Notes under the pieces: generated by a model
What the model saw: only the letters and a program-made list of their open reading frames with translations
The model's database searches: none
Told to the model about the DNA's origin: nothing
From: Telmatactis stephensoni
Lineage: Eukaryota; Cnidaria; Anthozoa; Actiniaria; Isophelliidae
Assembly (NCBI GenBank): GCA_029948255.1
Contig: JALIZF010001497.1
Span: forward strand, 124,001-188,000
DNA: 64,000 nt
Direction: 5' to 3'
Shown: positions 22,501 to 34,969 of the stretch, one piece after another
Numbering within the stretch: position 1 is the first letter of the stretch
How the letters are laid out: each line of letters opens with the position of its first letter
Translations under genes and position numbers: made by a program

Positions 22501-25500
22501 CGGCTTGCTCTGGTGTACTGTATGCCTAGGCCATTGTAAAGCAAACCAGAAGTTCTAAATCTATTCAGTCAAACGCCGACATTTCTTTGCAACAGTTTGG
22601 TACGTTGCATGGCTGGTACGGCATCTCAGCGACGCGCGATTGCATAAATTTTATGTCAATTAATGCAAATTAGGCAAGTCGTTCGTCGCGATCGTTCTCT
22701 CCTTAAAGAAATATACTACTTTGCATATTTTTTCCGCAATAGCGCACGTCCGGCATTCGAATTCACGATTGTACAGCTAGTTGCTGCCGTAACATTGAAA
22801 AACAAGAGTATCGATCACTTTGGTCATGGTATATAACAATCCAGTCCAGATTATTGACTTGCAGTAATATTAATTAGAGTTTAAAGGATGGAAAACGTGT
22901 TTACAGCGGAATCCGTTCGACTGTTATGTTAACATGAACTTCTGACTAGCTGCGGCCATTAAAACAACAAGAGTTGGCTATCACCAACCCCATGCAAAGT
23001 TTACGTCATGGTATACAACAACAGTCCAGTTGGTTATTAACTCGCCGTAATGTGTTATTTGAGTTAATAAGCTTAAGAAATAGAAACCGTTTTTACAACT
23101 GACTAAGTGTCTTTTCGCTATCATTTTTACAGGAACTTACCACAAATTGCTGAAATAAAACAACAACAACTTCTGTCGTCAACGGACTTCATGCATGCAG
23201 AGTTTACTTTCAATATGGCACGCAACAACTGTCGAGTTGCTAATTAGCTACTACAATTGTAGTTATATTAATTGGGAATAATGAGATAAAAAGCGTTTTT
23301 TACAGTCACATTATTTCCTTGGGCTGTTTTGTTCCTTAATTCGATGGAAGTTGTTTCAACCCCAAGTGCCAAGACAATTGCTTCGGTCAATAATGTTTTC
23401 TGCTTTACAATAAGCCATACCGAATTCCACCAAAAAAAATGTTCGAAACTGTGTCATCCCCTTACTTTTCCACGAAGATGTGTTCAGTGATCAATTCAGT
23501 CAGCCAGAAAGTCTAGAAAGTCATTTAACGAATAATGTATTTACATGTGATAGCCAAAGAAAATAAAGTATCTTTTACAGTTTAATGATTTCCTCGTGAT
23601 TTTCTGTTTTGTCTTCAACATATAAAAGATAAAGCCGACTTATTGTTAATACATTGGTTTCAAGGCCCTAAAATTATACAAATTTAATTTAAAACAAAAT
23701 TTTTCTCTTAGTATAAAGCTTACAAATTTGATTCAAGTGACATGAAATTCTCGCTTTTTCTATGAAACGTTGTTACAAGTGTGCGGCGAAGATGAAAAGA
23801 TCTTGTGAGCTTGAAAAATGAGTACAACGACTGAAAACTATCACTTACTTTTCTTGATCTGTAAAGGCACTTTTCAACTCTTTTCTGCACATTCTCTTAG
23901 TATGTTGCAACACATTACAAGCTGGTGTACTTTTCAAATATTGTCCGGCATTGGAAGGCGTTCATCGTGTTAGTACTGCCACAAAATAAATACCCAGAGT
24001 ATCTACCGTCAACTTCATTGCAGCCTGCATATTGCTGGGTTCCAAATCAATTAATTAACTAATTCGCACACAATTTTTTTTCGGTGAATGTTTCTCGAAT
24101 GGTATCGTATACTTGTTTCAGCAAAATAAATGAACATTCAGGTCAGTCATACGTACCCATGCAATGACTGAGAACTAGCTTCTTTGAGAATGTAAGCTTC
24201 TTTGCATTGAGAAGCTTCTTTGACAATTCTTTGACAATGAAACCCAGCAAAAACTGGCACAGTCAAAGAACATTCGGTTTCGAATTTTTTTTCCATCCGT
24301 CCGTATTCATAAGCTTTCATCGGAGCCACTTCATAAAGAACTCGACTGTTGTTGCACCAATGACCACATCAGTCTTATGCAGTTTGCAACTGCCATGAGA
24401 GTTTATAAATTTGAAGAATTGAAAAAATTTGATGGATTTTCCTTGGAATGTTGTCTGTTCAGTGTTTTTTCAAACTTAAGTCTGAGCAGAAGTTTTTCTG
24501 ATAACGATTCCTGCGTGGTTAGCATGCTGTTTTACCAAAAGTCACATACAAGATTCTGTAAGGTGTTCCTTGAACGTACAACTAGTTGTGGCCATGAATT
24601 AACGCTGAGTCTTTACCGTCAATCTCATGTGTACTCTTACAACAACAGTCGAGTTGTTTAATGAATTTGTAGCATACCACTGGAAGCTAATGAATAGTTC
24701 AGTTAAGTGAATTAAAACGAGATTTAACGGGCGTTATGTTGTTGTTAATGATTATTGCTTCTTTAGCGTATCAGGCCGCGGCCGCATATTCCTCCACACC
24801 GTTCCTCCAAAAGTAACATGCAAGGCTTTTGTAACATCGCTATGACGCTCGACTTCTTCTTCTTCCTCGGAGCCGATCCACTTTGGTCAGCCAAAAAGTC
24901 TAGAAAGCAATATAAGACTACATGAACAAAGTGTTAACAAATAAAGCCAGAGGAAACTAAGTACTTTCACAGTCAGTTAAATTAATGATTTCTTCAGGAT
25001 TTCTATTTTGTCTTTACTTGCCAAAGTTTTAATTCTTTGAATTAAACTTGTCTAGTTAAAAAAAACCTTTTCAATAATAGGCTCACAAAAGGGTTTCAAA
25101 TGGGGTTGACTGAGCATTTCATTTTTTATGAATCGCGATCGGTAGTGTGCACCCGAAGAAAAAAATGTTCTGTGGGTTTGTAAAATATGTACAGCAACTG
25201 AAATTAAACTAATCACTTACTTTTTATCATTTAAAATCAGGAGAGTTGAATTTTTTCCTCGACATTATCGAAATTCGTCGAGGTATAACACAAGCCGATA
25301 CGCACGTCAGAATGGCCATTGAACGTACAACGAGTTCAAGCCATAAAAACAAGAAGAGATCTGTTGTCAACCTATATACAAGTACTGTTTTGTTATGGTA
25401 TACAATACAGTCGAGTTGTATATTAACTTGTAGTTATGCGCATGGAAGCTAATGAATCTGAATACTTAATGAAAAACAAGAAGCTTTTTACAGCCGAATG

Positions 25501-25870
25501 TCCTATAGCTACGGCTGAGGGTTCTTGTTGTTTCAATCTCAACTGAGATGGACGGCAAGTTAGATATCACGCGATGTATTGTTCTTGATCACTGCTGTTT
25601 CCACTGCATGGGGTTTGCATAGTCTTTCAACAAAAGTTCGATTCAAACATGCAAGTCCCGTGCATAAAGCATCTTACTTGTCCTCAAAGATGTGTAGCCA
25701 CAAATCTGTTCTGTTAGAGAAAATCTACAAAGCGCAATGAATAATGTGCGTATAAATCAGTAAAAAGCCAAAGAAAATATAGCACGTTTCACTGTTTAAT
25801 GATTTCCTACTGATCTTTGTTTTGTCTTAAAACTGACAGCAATTAAAGATAATTTTTTGGATGATTTCCA
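19600..25870 (+). repeat. Tandem segmental duplication, copy B (no gypsy element)
   Basis: It is directly adjacent to copy A and in the same orientation. It lacks the gypsy element, the block matching about 8,840-9,590 and the retroposon-like insert. Around 24,612-24,640 (GAGTCTTTACCGTCAATCTC, then TACTCTTACAACAACAG) it gives the uninterrupted counterpart of the gypsy insertion site. No credible coding sequence is visible; its open frames are not conserved with copy A beyond DNA similarity. Confidence 0.8.
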
Positions 25871-27234
25871 ATGCTATTTTTGAAGTGACCCTGTAAATGA
25901 TTCAAGCGTATGATTACCTTTAAATGTACTGAGTTCTGTTTCTCAAATGGGTTTCAAATTGGTTTGTTGCGAAGAAAAAGACCTCATAGTTGTAAAATGA
26001 GTCACGCAACAACTGAAAAATGATTCTCAAAATTTTCCCTGTACATTCTCAAAATATCCTTTACAACACGATAAACGGCTGATGCACAAGTTAGTATTTC
26101 GTATGAACGCACGACTGGTTTTTGCCTTTTTTGCCGCAAAAAGTAACAACATTTCTCTATCGCAAGCCTCATACAGATTACATAGTAATAATATCGATCC
26201 AACTTAGCAACAGTCGTGTTGTTTATTAACTGGTAACAGTTCTACTAATGGAAGCTAATAAATTTAAAGAAAGGAAAAATCCGAATGTCCTTCGGTTGAA
26301 TGCGCCGGCTTGTCTTGTTTCAACCCATCCACAAAGATAAGTTTCTCCATCAACTTTTCCTGTATGACCAGTAAGGAATTATACTGTTCCACCAACTTGA
26401 ATAACGTGTAAGACTTTTGTAATACCTCATGAAGATTCTTCCTTGAAAGCCTGCACGGCGGAAAATCTGAAATGCGCCATTAAATAGGATAATTAACAAT
26501 TAACTATATGTGCTTACAAATCAGCAAAAAGCAAAGAAAACAAAGCAATTTTTACAGTTCATAGAGTTGGAACTTCTGTTACATCGTTGAAACATATATA
26601 AGATCAATTTTGTAATTGTCGACCACGCAATAAAGTCTGTAATTGCTTGCTTAAAACTGTGCGTAAAGAAAGCACAGCAAATGATGATCACTTCCCTGGC
26701 TTGTAACAACCAAAATTGTGCAAAACCGTACCCGTCCTACAGATATCAAGCTATAGCTGTTTTTGTGTCTTGCCGTTTTGTAATATCAGATGCTATTCAG
26801 TTGAAAACTCTCACAAAATTGTTTTGAACACCAAAAATGCAGGTTTTTTGGAACCAAGTCAAAAATTGATCAAATAGAATTATTGGTCATTTTGAAGCAA
26901 GAAATGCGTGGCAGCCACCATGATTTCCGCAAGAGTATACTGAGAGTAGTCCTCGATCTGTCAATGAGATTTTCAATGAGAATTAAAATTCATTACTTGC
27001 AATCGGCAAACAGTGATACTTCTATTTATAACTTAATTAAGCAAGGAATTATTATGTCCTTCATACATTAGATATGTCTGTACGATTTGACTAAATGATC
27101 GTTCAAATCAGACAGGTCAACAAATTAATTACTGAAATGGCTCGTGCCTTGAACTGGCCTCGAGCTGAGGGATGCTATATAGTTAATTAACACCACAACC
27201 ATGAGTTTTTGTGATTTAGAGCATTTTAACTAGA

Positions 27235-27483
27235 TTACCTGAGTACAACATACTTCAGTAAGGCTTCCAAATAATTGAAATTGATTCCAAAGGTCTTTGA
27301 GAAAGTTTGCTCAATTTCCCTAAGTGATCCAGATAAAAGAGACAACACAATAAGACGTCCAATTTTCAGCGTGAGATGATTAGTCTCAGTATCACCGGTC
27401 CGTCCATGAACGGGCCACAGATTGTTGTCGTCGGAATGACAGTAACAGAAGAAGTTGATAACCTCTTTTACTGTCTCCCACAT
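27235..27483 (-). CDS. Possible orphan exon or small hypothetical ORF (82 aa)
   Basis: The minus-strand frame is open for 82 codons with ordinary amino-acid composition (VKEVINFFCYCHSDD near the start, KIGRLIVLSLLSGSLREIEQ in the middle). Near its 3' end the sequence CTCAG|GTAATC could be a splice donor, so this could be an internal exon rather than a complete gene. I do not recognise a family and find no partner exon. It may be chance or a gene remnant. Confidence 0.2.
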   Translation of the reverse strand: MWETVKEVINFFCYCHSDDNNLWPVHGRTGDTETNHLTLKIGRLIVLSLLSGSLREIEQTFSKTFGINFNYLEALLKYVVLR

Positions 27484-28790
27484 GGATTGAAGAGATTTTT
27501 TACATTTCCAAATTAGTTACGCTTTGAAGGATTTCAGTTAGCAAACGTGCGAACAGTCTACCAGCTTCAAATTCTCTTCCTTGGACCTCGTTGGAACGCA
27601 TCTAATCTAACTATTGTAAAGCAAGCCGAATTTTGTTTATAAATTGAAACGATTCTTCAGAGTATCACCGTACTCAGAGAATCAAAATATAAAAATTACC
27701 CCTAGTAATGAGATACATTTTGTAAATAAACCCCTACAACACCTAAACTATACTTTATTGATACCTCTAATGGTTTAGAAGGACGAAAATGTCTTTAGCA
27801 ATCATTGCATGTAAGCAACGCCCGATTTAAGCGACATTTTTGGTTTTGCATCTAATTAAATATTTGTATACTACCACCTTTCTGTAATGATCGAGTGTAT
27901 ATGCATTCCTTTTATTAACAATACCAAATATTTCCATGCACTAACGTATAAAAGAAACTACAGCGAAACTACAGCTGGATTCAAGAAAACTATCGTCCAC
28001 ATTTTCAGTTCAGTTGGTGAATATGTGAAAAATGTGTCAAAGATGGCTTTTAGCTGTCCAGGTCTTTCAAAATTCCTCCCTGTGGGGTAAGTCTGTCTGA
28101 GCCGCCCCTGAAGGCTTACATCAAGAAAATCTAGAATTTATATGAATCTAAAAAAGATTCAGTTTACTCAATCAAGGAAAGCCGTACGTTTTTTTACTTC
28201 TGGAGAGATAAGTAACGCCCAATTATATCATATCTATTAGGAAACCGCGATTTGACTGGTGCCCGAACTTTAGTGTGTAATGGGATAGGACTGCTTTGGC
28301 CGAACGGCTTTGTCTCGGAATTTAAATATTTTGCTATACTATTAACGATAAAAAGTCCTAGAAATGTTAAACACTATTGTACAAAAAGTTCAACTGACTT
28401 TTCAACCTTTTTTCGCTTACCCTCCATAATCCTAGCTAACCATTTTGCTTGGAATGCATGTTTCTTTGAACTGTCAGCCAGGTCAAAGTTACCTTAATCG
28501 ATAATTTTTCCAACACAGTGTTCTCTGAAGGTAACCATATCCGTTGAATGAGAAATAAGAAGTTTGAGGGAATAAGTGAACTACAGCCAAGGCAGTTGCG
28601 GAATCATTTTCTGATGACGTCTTAAGTTTGTATAGTATTCAGGTAACTGATAGTATTTTGTTTTGTACTGATATTCTAAATACAGAATGACCTTGACCAA
28701 AGACAATACAAGTAAATAATGGAGTTTCGTTTCACACGCGATATTGAAGATAGAATAACCCCATCGTTCTTCGATTTGCATGTTCTCCAT

Positions 28791-28956
28791 CAAAATGAAT
28801 CAAAAGTCTTTACAGAAACTTGTTCTGTATCGTTCACGCCCTAGAAATATTGCAAGCCGCTGTTAAAACTGTTCAAAATGAATCAAAAGTCTTTACAGAA
28901 ACTTGTTCTGTATCGTTCACGCCCTAGAAATATTGCAAGCCGCTGTTAAAATGTTC
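28791..28956. repeat. 83-bp tandem duplication (two copies)
   Basis: The block beginning CAAAATGAATCAAAAGTC occurs at 28,791 and again at 28,874 with almost no differences and a period of 83 bp. It is non-coding and isolated. Confidence 0.9.
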
Positions 28957-30039
28957 AAGACTAAATTGCGTGAAAAAGCTAATCAGAGGGCGCCATGACA
29001 TTAGTCTCGCGCGAGTCGGCCAAGTCCTCACGAAGTTATTTTGAGTACACTGTGACCTTCGCATGTTTATTTTACTGTTTCAGTGATAACATGTTGATAA
29101 AATACCTTTTCAGAAACTGAGGTCAGGAAAATTTGAAAACGCGCATTCATTTAAACGTGGTTGCAAAGAAAAACTCCGATTTAGTATAGACGAAAAGCCT
29201 AATGTACCGGAGAATCAATTGTTTTATCTTCTTTATTTCTTTAAAATTTCATTTTATTTTTTCAAAATTTTATTTGTTTATTTTAAGTTCTGAGTAACTC
29301 TGAAACTGACCCGTCCACTGATACTACGCAAAACATCAAACTAAGCGGATATGCGATTGGATTGTTTAGTCTCATATAAGCTGATAATTAAGCACTAAAT
29401 AAGGTATCAAAATTCAACCTCCGACCACACTAATCGGTTATGAATTTAAAAACGCATCTTTTTTGCTACAATTCAAGCCTTTCGTCTATTTTAAAACGGC
29501 GTTTTTATTTCTCTAAGGTGCGAAAACGACAAAAAATACTTTTTTAAATGTAGTGTGAGACGTAGTCTCATTTAAAAAAATGTAATGATTGTTTATTAGG
29601 AGAGCTACAATTGTACTTCATTCACCAAATTTAAGCTCTTTGTTCAGTTTATGTCAAAAAGTCATTAATTAAGCTATTTCAGCTTGAATTTGGAACAGAA
29701 GTCCTGTGTAATGACAAATATGACCCGTGGGACCCCTACAACATTTATTTTCTGGGCTGTTTCTTTATTTTTGAGCCAATCATAAAACGGGTAGAATTCT
29801 GCTTCTGGTATTGTTCTTTCATGATAAAATTTCAGCCAATCAGAAAACGCCCCTATTTGGATTGAACCAGAGCCCTTCGGGCGATGCCTTCCGCTGGACG
29901 GTATTACCGTGGGCTTTGGGACGAGAATGTTTTGTTTGCGTTAAAGTCACCAAGCCGGGCTCCCTGTGGCCTGAAGAGTGCGGCAGTGGAGGGTGACACA
30001 GGCAGCCCAAGCTTCTGGTTTTAAGGGACATGGAGTATG

Positions 30040-30141
30040 CCGCCGTCACCACCAAAATTACAATTCACTAAATTGAACAGCTATGGATGTCAAACGGTCT
30101 AGCTTAGGGTTAAATGCCGCCGTCACCACCAAAATTACAAT
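30040..30141. repeat. Short direct repeat flanking the giant inverted structure
   Basis: ATGCCGCCGTCACCACCAAA plus ATTACAAT occurs at about 30,038-30,065 and again at about 30,114-30,141. Between them lies TTGAACAGCTATGGATGTCA (about 30,073), which recurs in the same orientation as TTGGAACAGCTATGAATGTC at about 42,016, just beyond the right inverted arm. These direct repeats sit outside the arms and may be a scar of insertion. Confidence 0.6.
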
Positions 30142-30146
30142 CATTA

Positions 30147-30257
30147 AAACAAGTTGAAAACTATTTTTGCACTTTTGCACTATTGGGTTTTTTTAAAAAA
30201 AATGTTCAGTTTTGGTCATTTTTTGTGCTTTTTTATATGAAAAATGTCCAATTTTGG
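30147..30257 (+). repeat. Left outer inverted arm
   Basis: About 110 bp matches the reverse complement of about 41,912-42,020 with few differences. It contains the run TTTTTGCACTTTTGCAC. It is followed by about 400 bp of AT-rich DNA before the satellite array begins. Confidence 0.8.
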
Positions 30258-30657
30258 CACTTTTCAATTTTCTCTAAAAACCTAGAGTATAATGACTTTT
30301 CAAGTTTGTCTGATTCTATGCCAACTTTGCAAATTGTTATTTCTCACAAGATCAAAATCGATTATTTGTCAATAAATGAACAGTTTTCAAATTTATTTTT
30401 TTGATTCAAGTCAAATTTATTAATTGGACCAATATGGGGCCAAAATGGCAGGATGATAAATCCACATAAACACTGATAAGGCCATTTTTTGGATATTCCT
30501 TTATTTCGCATTCTCTTTTTCGAATATACAACAGGAAATAGACATTTATAACAAAATATCACACATTAGCAGCAGTGCATGTAATAACTTTATAAGAAAT
30601 GCACATATTGTACACAACAACAGTACATAACTCTTTGCAGTGCTAATGATCCAATTG

Positions 30658-32470
30658 GTGCATAGATCTATGCACCTCTATATAAAAAAAGCCCAATATC
30701 AAGTGCATAGATCTATGCACCAGAAAATAAAAAAAGCCCAATATCAAGTGCATAGATCTATGCACCTCTATATAAAAAAGGCCAAATATCAAGTGCATAG
30801 ATCTATGCACTTCTATATAAAAAAGGCCAAATATCAAGGGCATAGATCTATGCACCAGAAAATAAAAAAAGCCCAATATCAAGTGCATAGATCTATGCAC
30901 CTCTATATAAAAAAGGCCAAATATCAAGTGCATAGATCTATGCACCTCTATATAAAAAAGCCCAATATCAAGTGCATAGATCTATGCACCTCTATATAAA
31001 AAAGGCCAAATATCAAGTGCATAGATCTATGCACCTCTATATAAAAAAGGCCAAATATCAAGTGCATAGATCTATGCACCTCTATATAAAAAAGGCCAAA
31101 TATCAAGTGCATAGATCTATGCACCACTATATGAAAAAAGTCAAATATCAAGTGCATAGATCTATGCACCTCTATATGGAAAAAGTCAAATATCAAGTCT
31201 ATATAAAAAAGCCCAATATCAAGTGCATAGATCTATGCACCTCTATATAAAAAGGCCAAATATCAAGTGCATAGATCTATGCACCTCTGTATAAAAAAGT
31301 CAAATATCAAGTGCATAGATCTATGCACCTCTATATGGAAAAAGCCCAATATCAAGTGCATAGATCTATGCACCCCTATATAAAAAAGGCCAAATATCAA
31401 ACTGTGCATAGATCTATGCACCTCTATATAAAAAAGGCCAAATATCAAACTGTGCATAGATCTATGCACCTCTATATAAAAAAGGCCAAATATCAAGTGC
31501 ATAGATCTATGCACCTCTGTATAAAAAAGTCAAATATCAAGTGCATAGATCTATGCACCTCTATATGGAAAAAGCCCAATATCAAGTGCATAGATCTATG
31601 CACCCCTATATAAAAAAGGCCAAATATCAAACTGTGCATAGATCTATGCACCACTATATGAAAAAAGTCAAATATCAAGTGCATAGATCTATGCACCTCT
31701 ATATGGAAAAAGTCAAATATCAAGTCTATATAAAAAAGCCCAATATCAAGTGCATAGATCTATGCACCTCTATATAAAAAGGCCAAATATCAAGTGCATA
31801 GATCTATGCACCTCTGTATAAAAAAGTCAAATATCAAGTGCATAGATCTATGCACCTCTATATGGAAAAAGCCCAATATCAAGTGCATAGATCTATGCAC
31901 CCCTATATAAAAAAGGCCAAATATCAAACTGTGCATAGATCTATGCACCTCTATATAAAAAAGGCCAAATATCAAACTGTGCATAGATCTATGCACCTCT
32001 ATATAAAAAAGGCCAAATATCAAGTGCATAGATCTATGCACCTCTGTATAAAAAAGTCAAATATCAAGTGCATAGATCTATGCACCTCTATATGGAAAAA
32101 GCCCAATATCAAGTGCATAGATCTATGCACCCCTATATAAAAAAGGCCAAATATCAAACTGTGCATAGATCTATGCACCACTATATGAAAAAAGTCAAAT
32201 ATCAAGTGCATAGATCTATGCACCTCTATATGGAAAAAGTCAAATATCAAGTCTATATAAAAAAGCCCAATATCAAGTGCATAGATCTATGCACCTCTAT
32301 ATAAAAAGGCCAAATATCAAGTGCATAGATCTATGCACCACTACATGAAAAAAGTCAAATATCAAGTGCATAGATCTATGCACCTCTATATGGAAAAAGT
32401 CAAATATCAAGTGCATAGATCTATGCACCACTTGTGAAAAAAACAAAAACAAATATCATGCACCACTATA
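30658..32470 (+). repeat. 45-bp palindromic satellite, array 1
   Basis: Roughly 40 units consist of the perfect 18-bp palindrome GTGCATAGATCTATGCAC followed by an AT-rich linker of about 27 bp (CTCTATATAAAAAAGGCC type, ending AAATATCAA). Linker variants (CTATATGAAAAAAGTC, CTGTATAAAAAAGTC, AGAAAATAAAAAAAGCCC) alternate while the palindrome is almost invariant. A higher-order period of 527 bp is seen (31,200 onward repeats at 31,727), with a nested 230-bp repeat (31,311 and 31,541). All frames are open over many units, because 45 is a multiple of 3, but one-base linker indels break them, so I do not call a protein. Confidence 0.97.
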
Positions 32471-33594
32471 TGAAGAAAGTCAAATATTAAGTGTATAGAT
32501 TTCATGTAAATCCCAAACTTTCTTCTTCTTCTTCTTGGACTCCTTCGCCATCCTTGAATGTACGGGATCGCACTTTTTTATGTACGTGGTTTGCGGCGGT
32601 TCTTGGGTTGCTCGTTGCGAAGATTCCCTTCCTGACTTTTAAAGCTAGCTAACCACTGACCAACCAACCATTCCAGTTCATATTGGAAAATTTCAAATAT
32701 TCCATCTGTGTAAGTAAAAATAATGATTATTTAGTCATTGCTCTGAGTGCGTTCGCCCGGCGAACGTATCATGCAGGCCTTCAAAAGTAGTTTCAAAATG
32801 CCACGAAATGACAAAAACTTTTCTTTAAATTTTCCAATAATACTTTATTGAGGTTCTCAATAACTTGAAAATCATTCATTTGCTATTAACTTAACAGTTA
32901 TATTGATTGCTTACGTTAAAGTTTTTGTCTAGCTATCAAAAATGTTGATCTTGCACCAAGTTGTGATAGTGTAAGACTTAGACTTAACTTACTACTTTTT
33001 AGCTTCACGGAAAGAGGGAAGAGAACGCTCAAAAAAATCAAAATAGTTATGAAAAAAGAGGATTCAAAAGGAAAGGTAGCAAGTTGTACTCATAGCAGTT
33101 TCAATGATAAGGAAAAATCATGTTCTTTTAATTGACTTTTTTTCTCACCTGATGTCTTTTTCAGTTTACCGGTCGATTCGCTGGTGTAACATGTGTATAA
33201 AGTAGACCTGATTTTTCAATGATTCTGCTTTAAAAGCTGCCAGAAGTCTTCAAAGATGAAATCAGTAGTTGTTTCATTGACTGATGTAAAAACTTTCATG
33301 TAACTTTCCGTTTTTACTTGCAAAACAAACATATTCATTCACGTTTTCTGTCATGGCTGACGATGGCTGACTGCACAGAATGCCCTGATTACCCATGATG
33401 CACCGTTTTGCTGAAAGGGTCAAGTTGATCGTAATTTCTAGAAAACGTTTGCACTCGTTTTGCACTTGCATGATTGTCTTTGTTTCGTACTCTCTGGTAC
33501 TCGAATTTTGACTGAATTAAAATGAAGTTTTGCTTTTCATCAAACATTCCCATTTTCTCCAACAATTACGATTTGGGCTTCCTGTGGTGTAATT
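32471..33594. other. Left part of the core between the satellite arrays, no gene seen
   Basis: Decayed satellite units fade out by about 32,500, followed by a short TTC run (32,519-32,536) and unique AT-rich sequence. No ORF with a recognisable feature is present. Confidence 0.5.
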
Positions 33595-33607
33595 TGGGCG
33601 GGAAACA

Positions 33608-34800
33608 ATCTCGTACCCAGAGCCTGCGTTCCTCTTGGTCAGCGACCGAGAAACGAGAGGCTCTGGCCAACACAAATTTTTAGTCCGCTATTTGCGGACT
33701 TGGCTTAACTGCGCATGTCAAGCTCAATCTGTGACAGAAAATTGCTGATCGAGAGCTTATTTTTATGCACCGTATTTAGAAATATACTCAGAGGTAAAGA
33801 ATGATATTTATGTGAGTCATTTGTGTGATTTATTTCACGTTTTGAAGCCTGTCAAGTGAATTTGAATCGATAGTCCAACGGCCCTCTTCGAAGCACGACC
33901 TTCAACGACCAACGGGCCCGGGGGGGGGGGGGGGGGGGGACTCCCATATATAAGAGGACGGGGATGCTCGTCGGAAATTTTGAAAATGACCCCTAAAAGG
34001 TACCTGAGTGGGAGTGGCAACAATTCATTTCTATCCCTAAAAGGTACCAATTCAAAAACAATAATAAAGAATTAAAGTAATGAAACATTCATTTGTGATC
34101 GATGTGCTTTGAAGATTCAATTCAGATCATCAAATCGTCCCTTTCATGCTTATTTTAGGTAAATAATGAAGGGACCGTGTACGATAGCCGCGAATGTAGG
34201 ATCTGTAAAAGATCTAATCAGCCATAATACTAAAAGTGAACGTTGAATGCAGAGCTGATACTACGGAGGATACTTAGCAATATTGTCACATCACGGAGCT
34301 TAAACTGAGTAGTTTATTTACCCCAAAACAGTCCCTAAAAGGTACCAGCTATGTCTCTGGTAGTCCACTGAAGTCTGAGACACCCTAAAAGGTACCGGAG
34401 TGCAGATTTTGACCCCTAAAAGGTACGACGAGCATCCCCGTCCATTTACGATCGGAGTCCCCCCCTCGGGCCAACGGGCCACAAATCTCCTATTAAAACT
34501 GCGCTAAATCTTATCGCTTGCTCACATCCTCTCGACATGAAGTAGTCTGACAATCTTTCTATATTCTGACAATGGTTCAGGCTACCCTGAACAATTTTAC
34601 TTATCGAAAATCGATCTGGAAGTAATAATTTAGGATAATTCCGGGAAATCTCGATTCTCAAAATATGCGAAGAATGTAAAATTCAAACGCTCCTTCTATT
34701 GTTCTGTCAACCAATCAGAGTGCTCCAAATAACTGTATTGGCCAAAGCCTCTCGTTTCTCGGTCGCTGACCAAGAGGAACGCAGGCTCTGGGTACGAGAT
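33608..34800. mobile_element. 1.2-kb TIR element with inverted ends of about 60 bp or more
   Basis: Left end ATCTCGTACCCAGAGCCTGC (33,608) is matched by the inverted right end GCAGGCTCTGGGTACGAGAT (ending 34,800). The similarity continues inward through TTGGTCAGCGACCGAGAAAC. The flanks TGGGCGGGAAACA (33,595-33,607) and TGGGCGGGAAAAA (34,801-34,813) agree at 12 of 13 positions and look like a target duplication. There is no transposase; it is non-autonomous and carries a nested element. Confidence 0.75.
33917..34470. mobile_element. Nested TIR element with five CCCTAAAAGGTAC motifs
   Basis: The ends are CCCGGGGGG (running into a G tract of about 20 at 33,920-33,939, then ACTCCCATATATAAGAGG) and GGAGTCCCCCCCTCGGG. 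Further in, GACGGGGATGCTCGTCG is mirrored by CGACGAGCATCCCCGTC. CCAACGGG occurs directly outside both ends (33,909 and 34,471), consistent with an 8-10-bp target duplication. Inside, CCCTAAAAGGTAC recurs at about 33,989, 34,032, 34,331, 34,381 and 34,412. It is non-coding and nested in the 1.2-kb element. Confidence 0.75.
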
Positions 34801-34969
34801 TGGGCGGGAAAAATCCAAAAATGAACGCGCGCGCGTTTAGACAGTAGTTTAGACAGTTTAGGAGAAACAAGACGCTAATGTAGCGTGAAGTCGGGCTACT
34901 TGAGCGTAAAATTGTATGTTGTTTGCAGCGCGAAGATAAACACTTGCGACGTGAGATAACTGCTATGGT

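Larger units (their letters stand above)
7380..26720. repeat. Large array of diverged long-unit (about 0.7-1.3 kb) non-coding repeats
   Basis: The same ordered set of words recurs about a dozen times, all in one orientation. They are a CCATAAAAACAACA block followed by a CAACAACAGTCGAGTTG block; GGAAGCTAATGAAT; a GAATGTCCTTCGACTGTTATG-like block; ACCAAAAGTAACATGCAAGGC; GAAGATGTG plus ATTCTGTCAGCCAGAAA; and AGCCAAAGAAAATAAAG plus TTTAATGATTTCCTACTGA. Examples of the last block are near 10,640, 13,030, 18,650, 19,460, 21,200, 21,790, 23,550, 24,960, 25,770 and 26,530. No long ORF survives in any unit. Units differ by many substitutions and indels, so the array is old. The gypsy element and at least one retroposon are inserted into it. 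Confidence 0.75.
25871..30068. other. Mostly featureless intergenic DNA; array tail to about 26,720
   Basis: One more diverged array unit extends to about 26,720. Beyond it I see AT-rich DNA, an 83-bp tandem duplication (28,791-28,956), a possible orphan exon at 27,235-27,483, and a higher-GC segment at about 29,860-30,040 that lacks a convincing ORF. No other gene, RNA or element can be supported. Confidence 0.5.

Noticed and set aside
30640..32304. Repeat proteins of 76-119 aa with VHRSMH units
   Set aside because: The frames are open only because the unit is a multiple of three without stop codons; single-base linker indels end them and both strands give equal ORFs.
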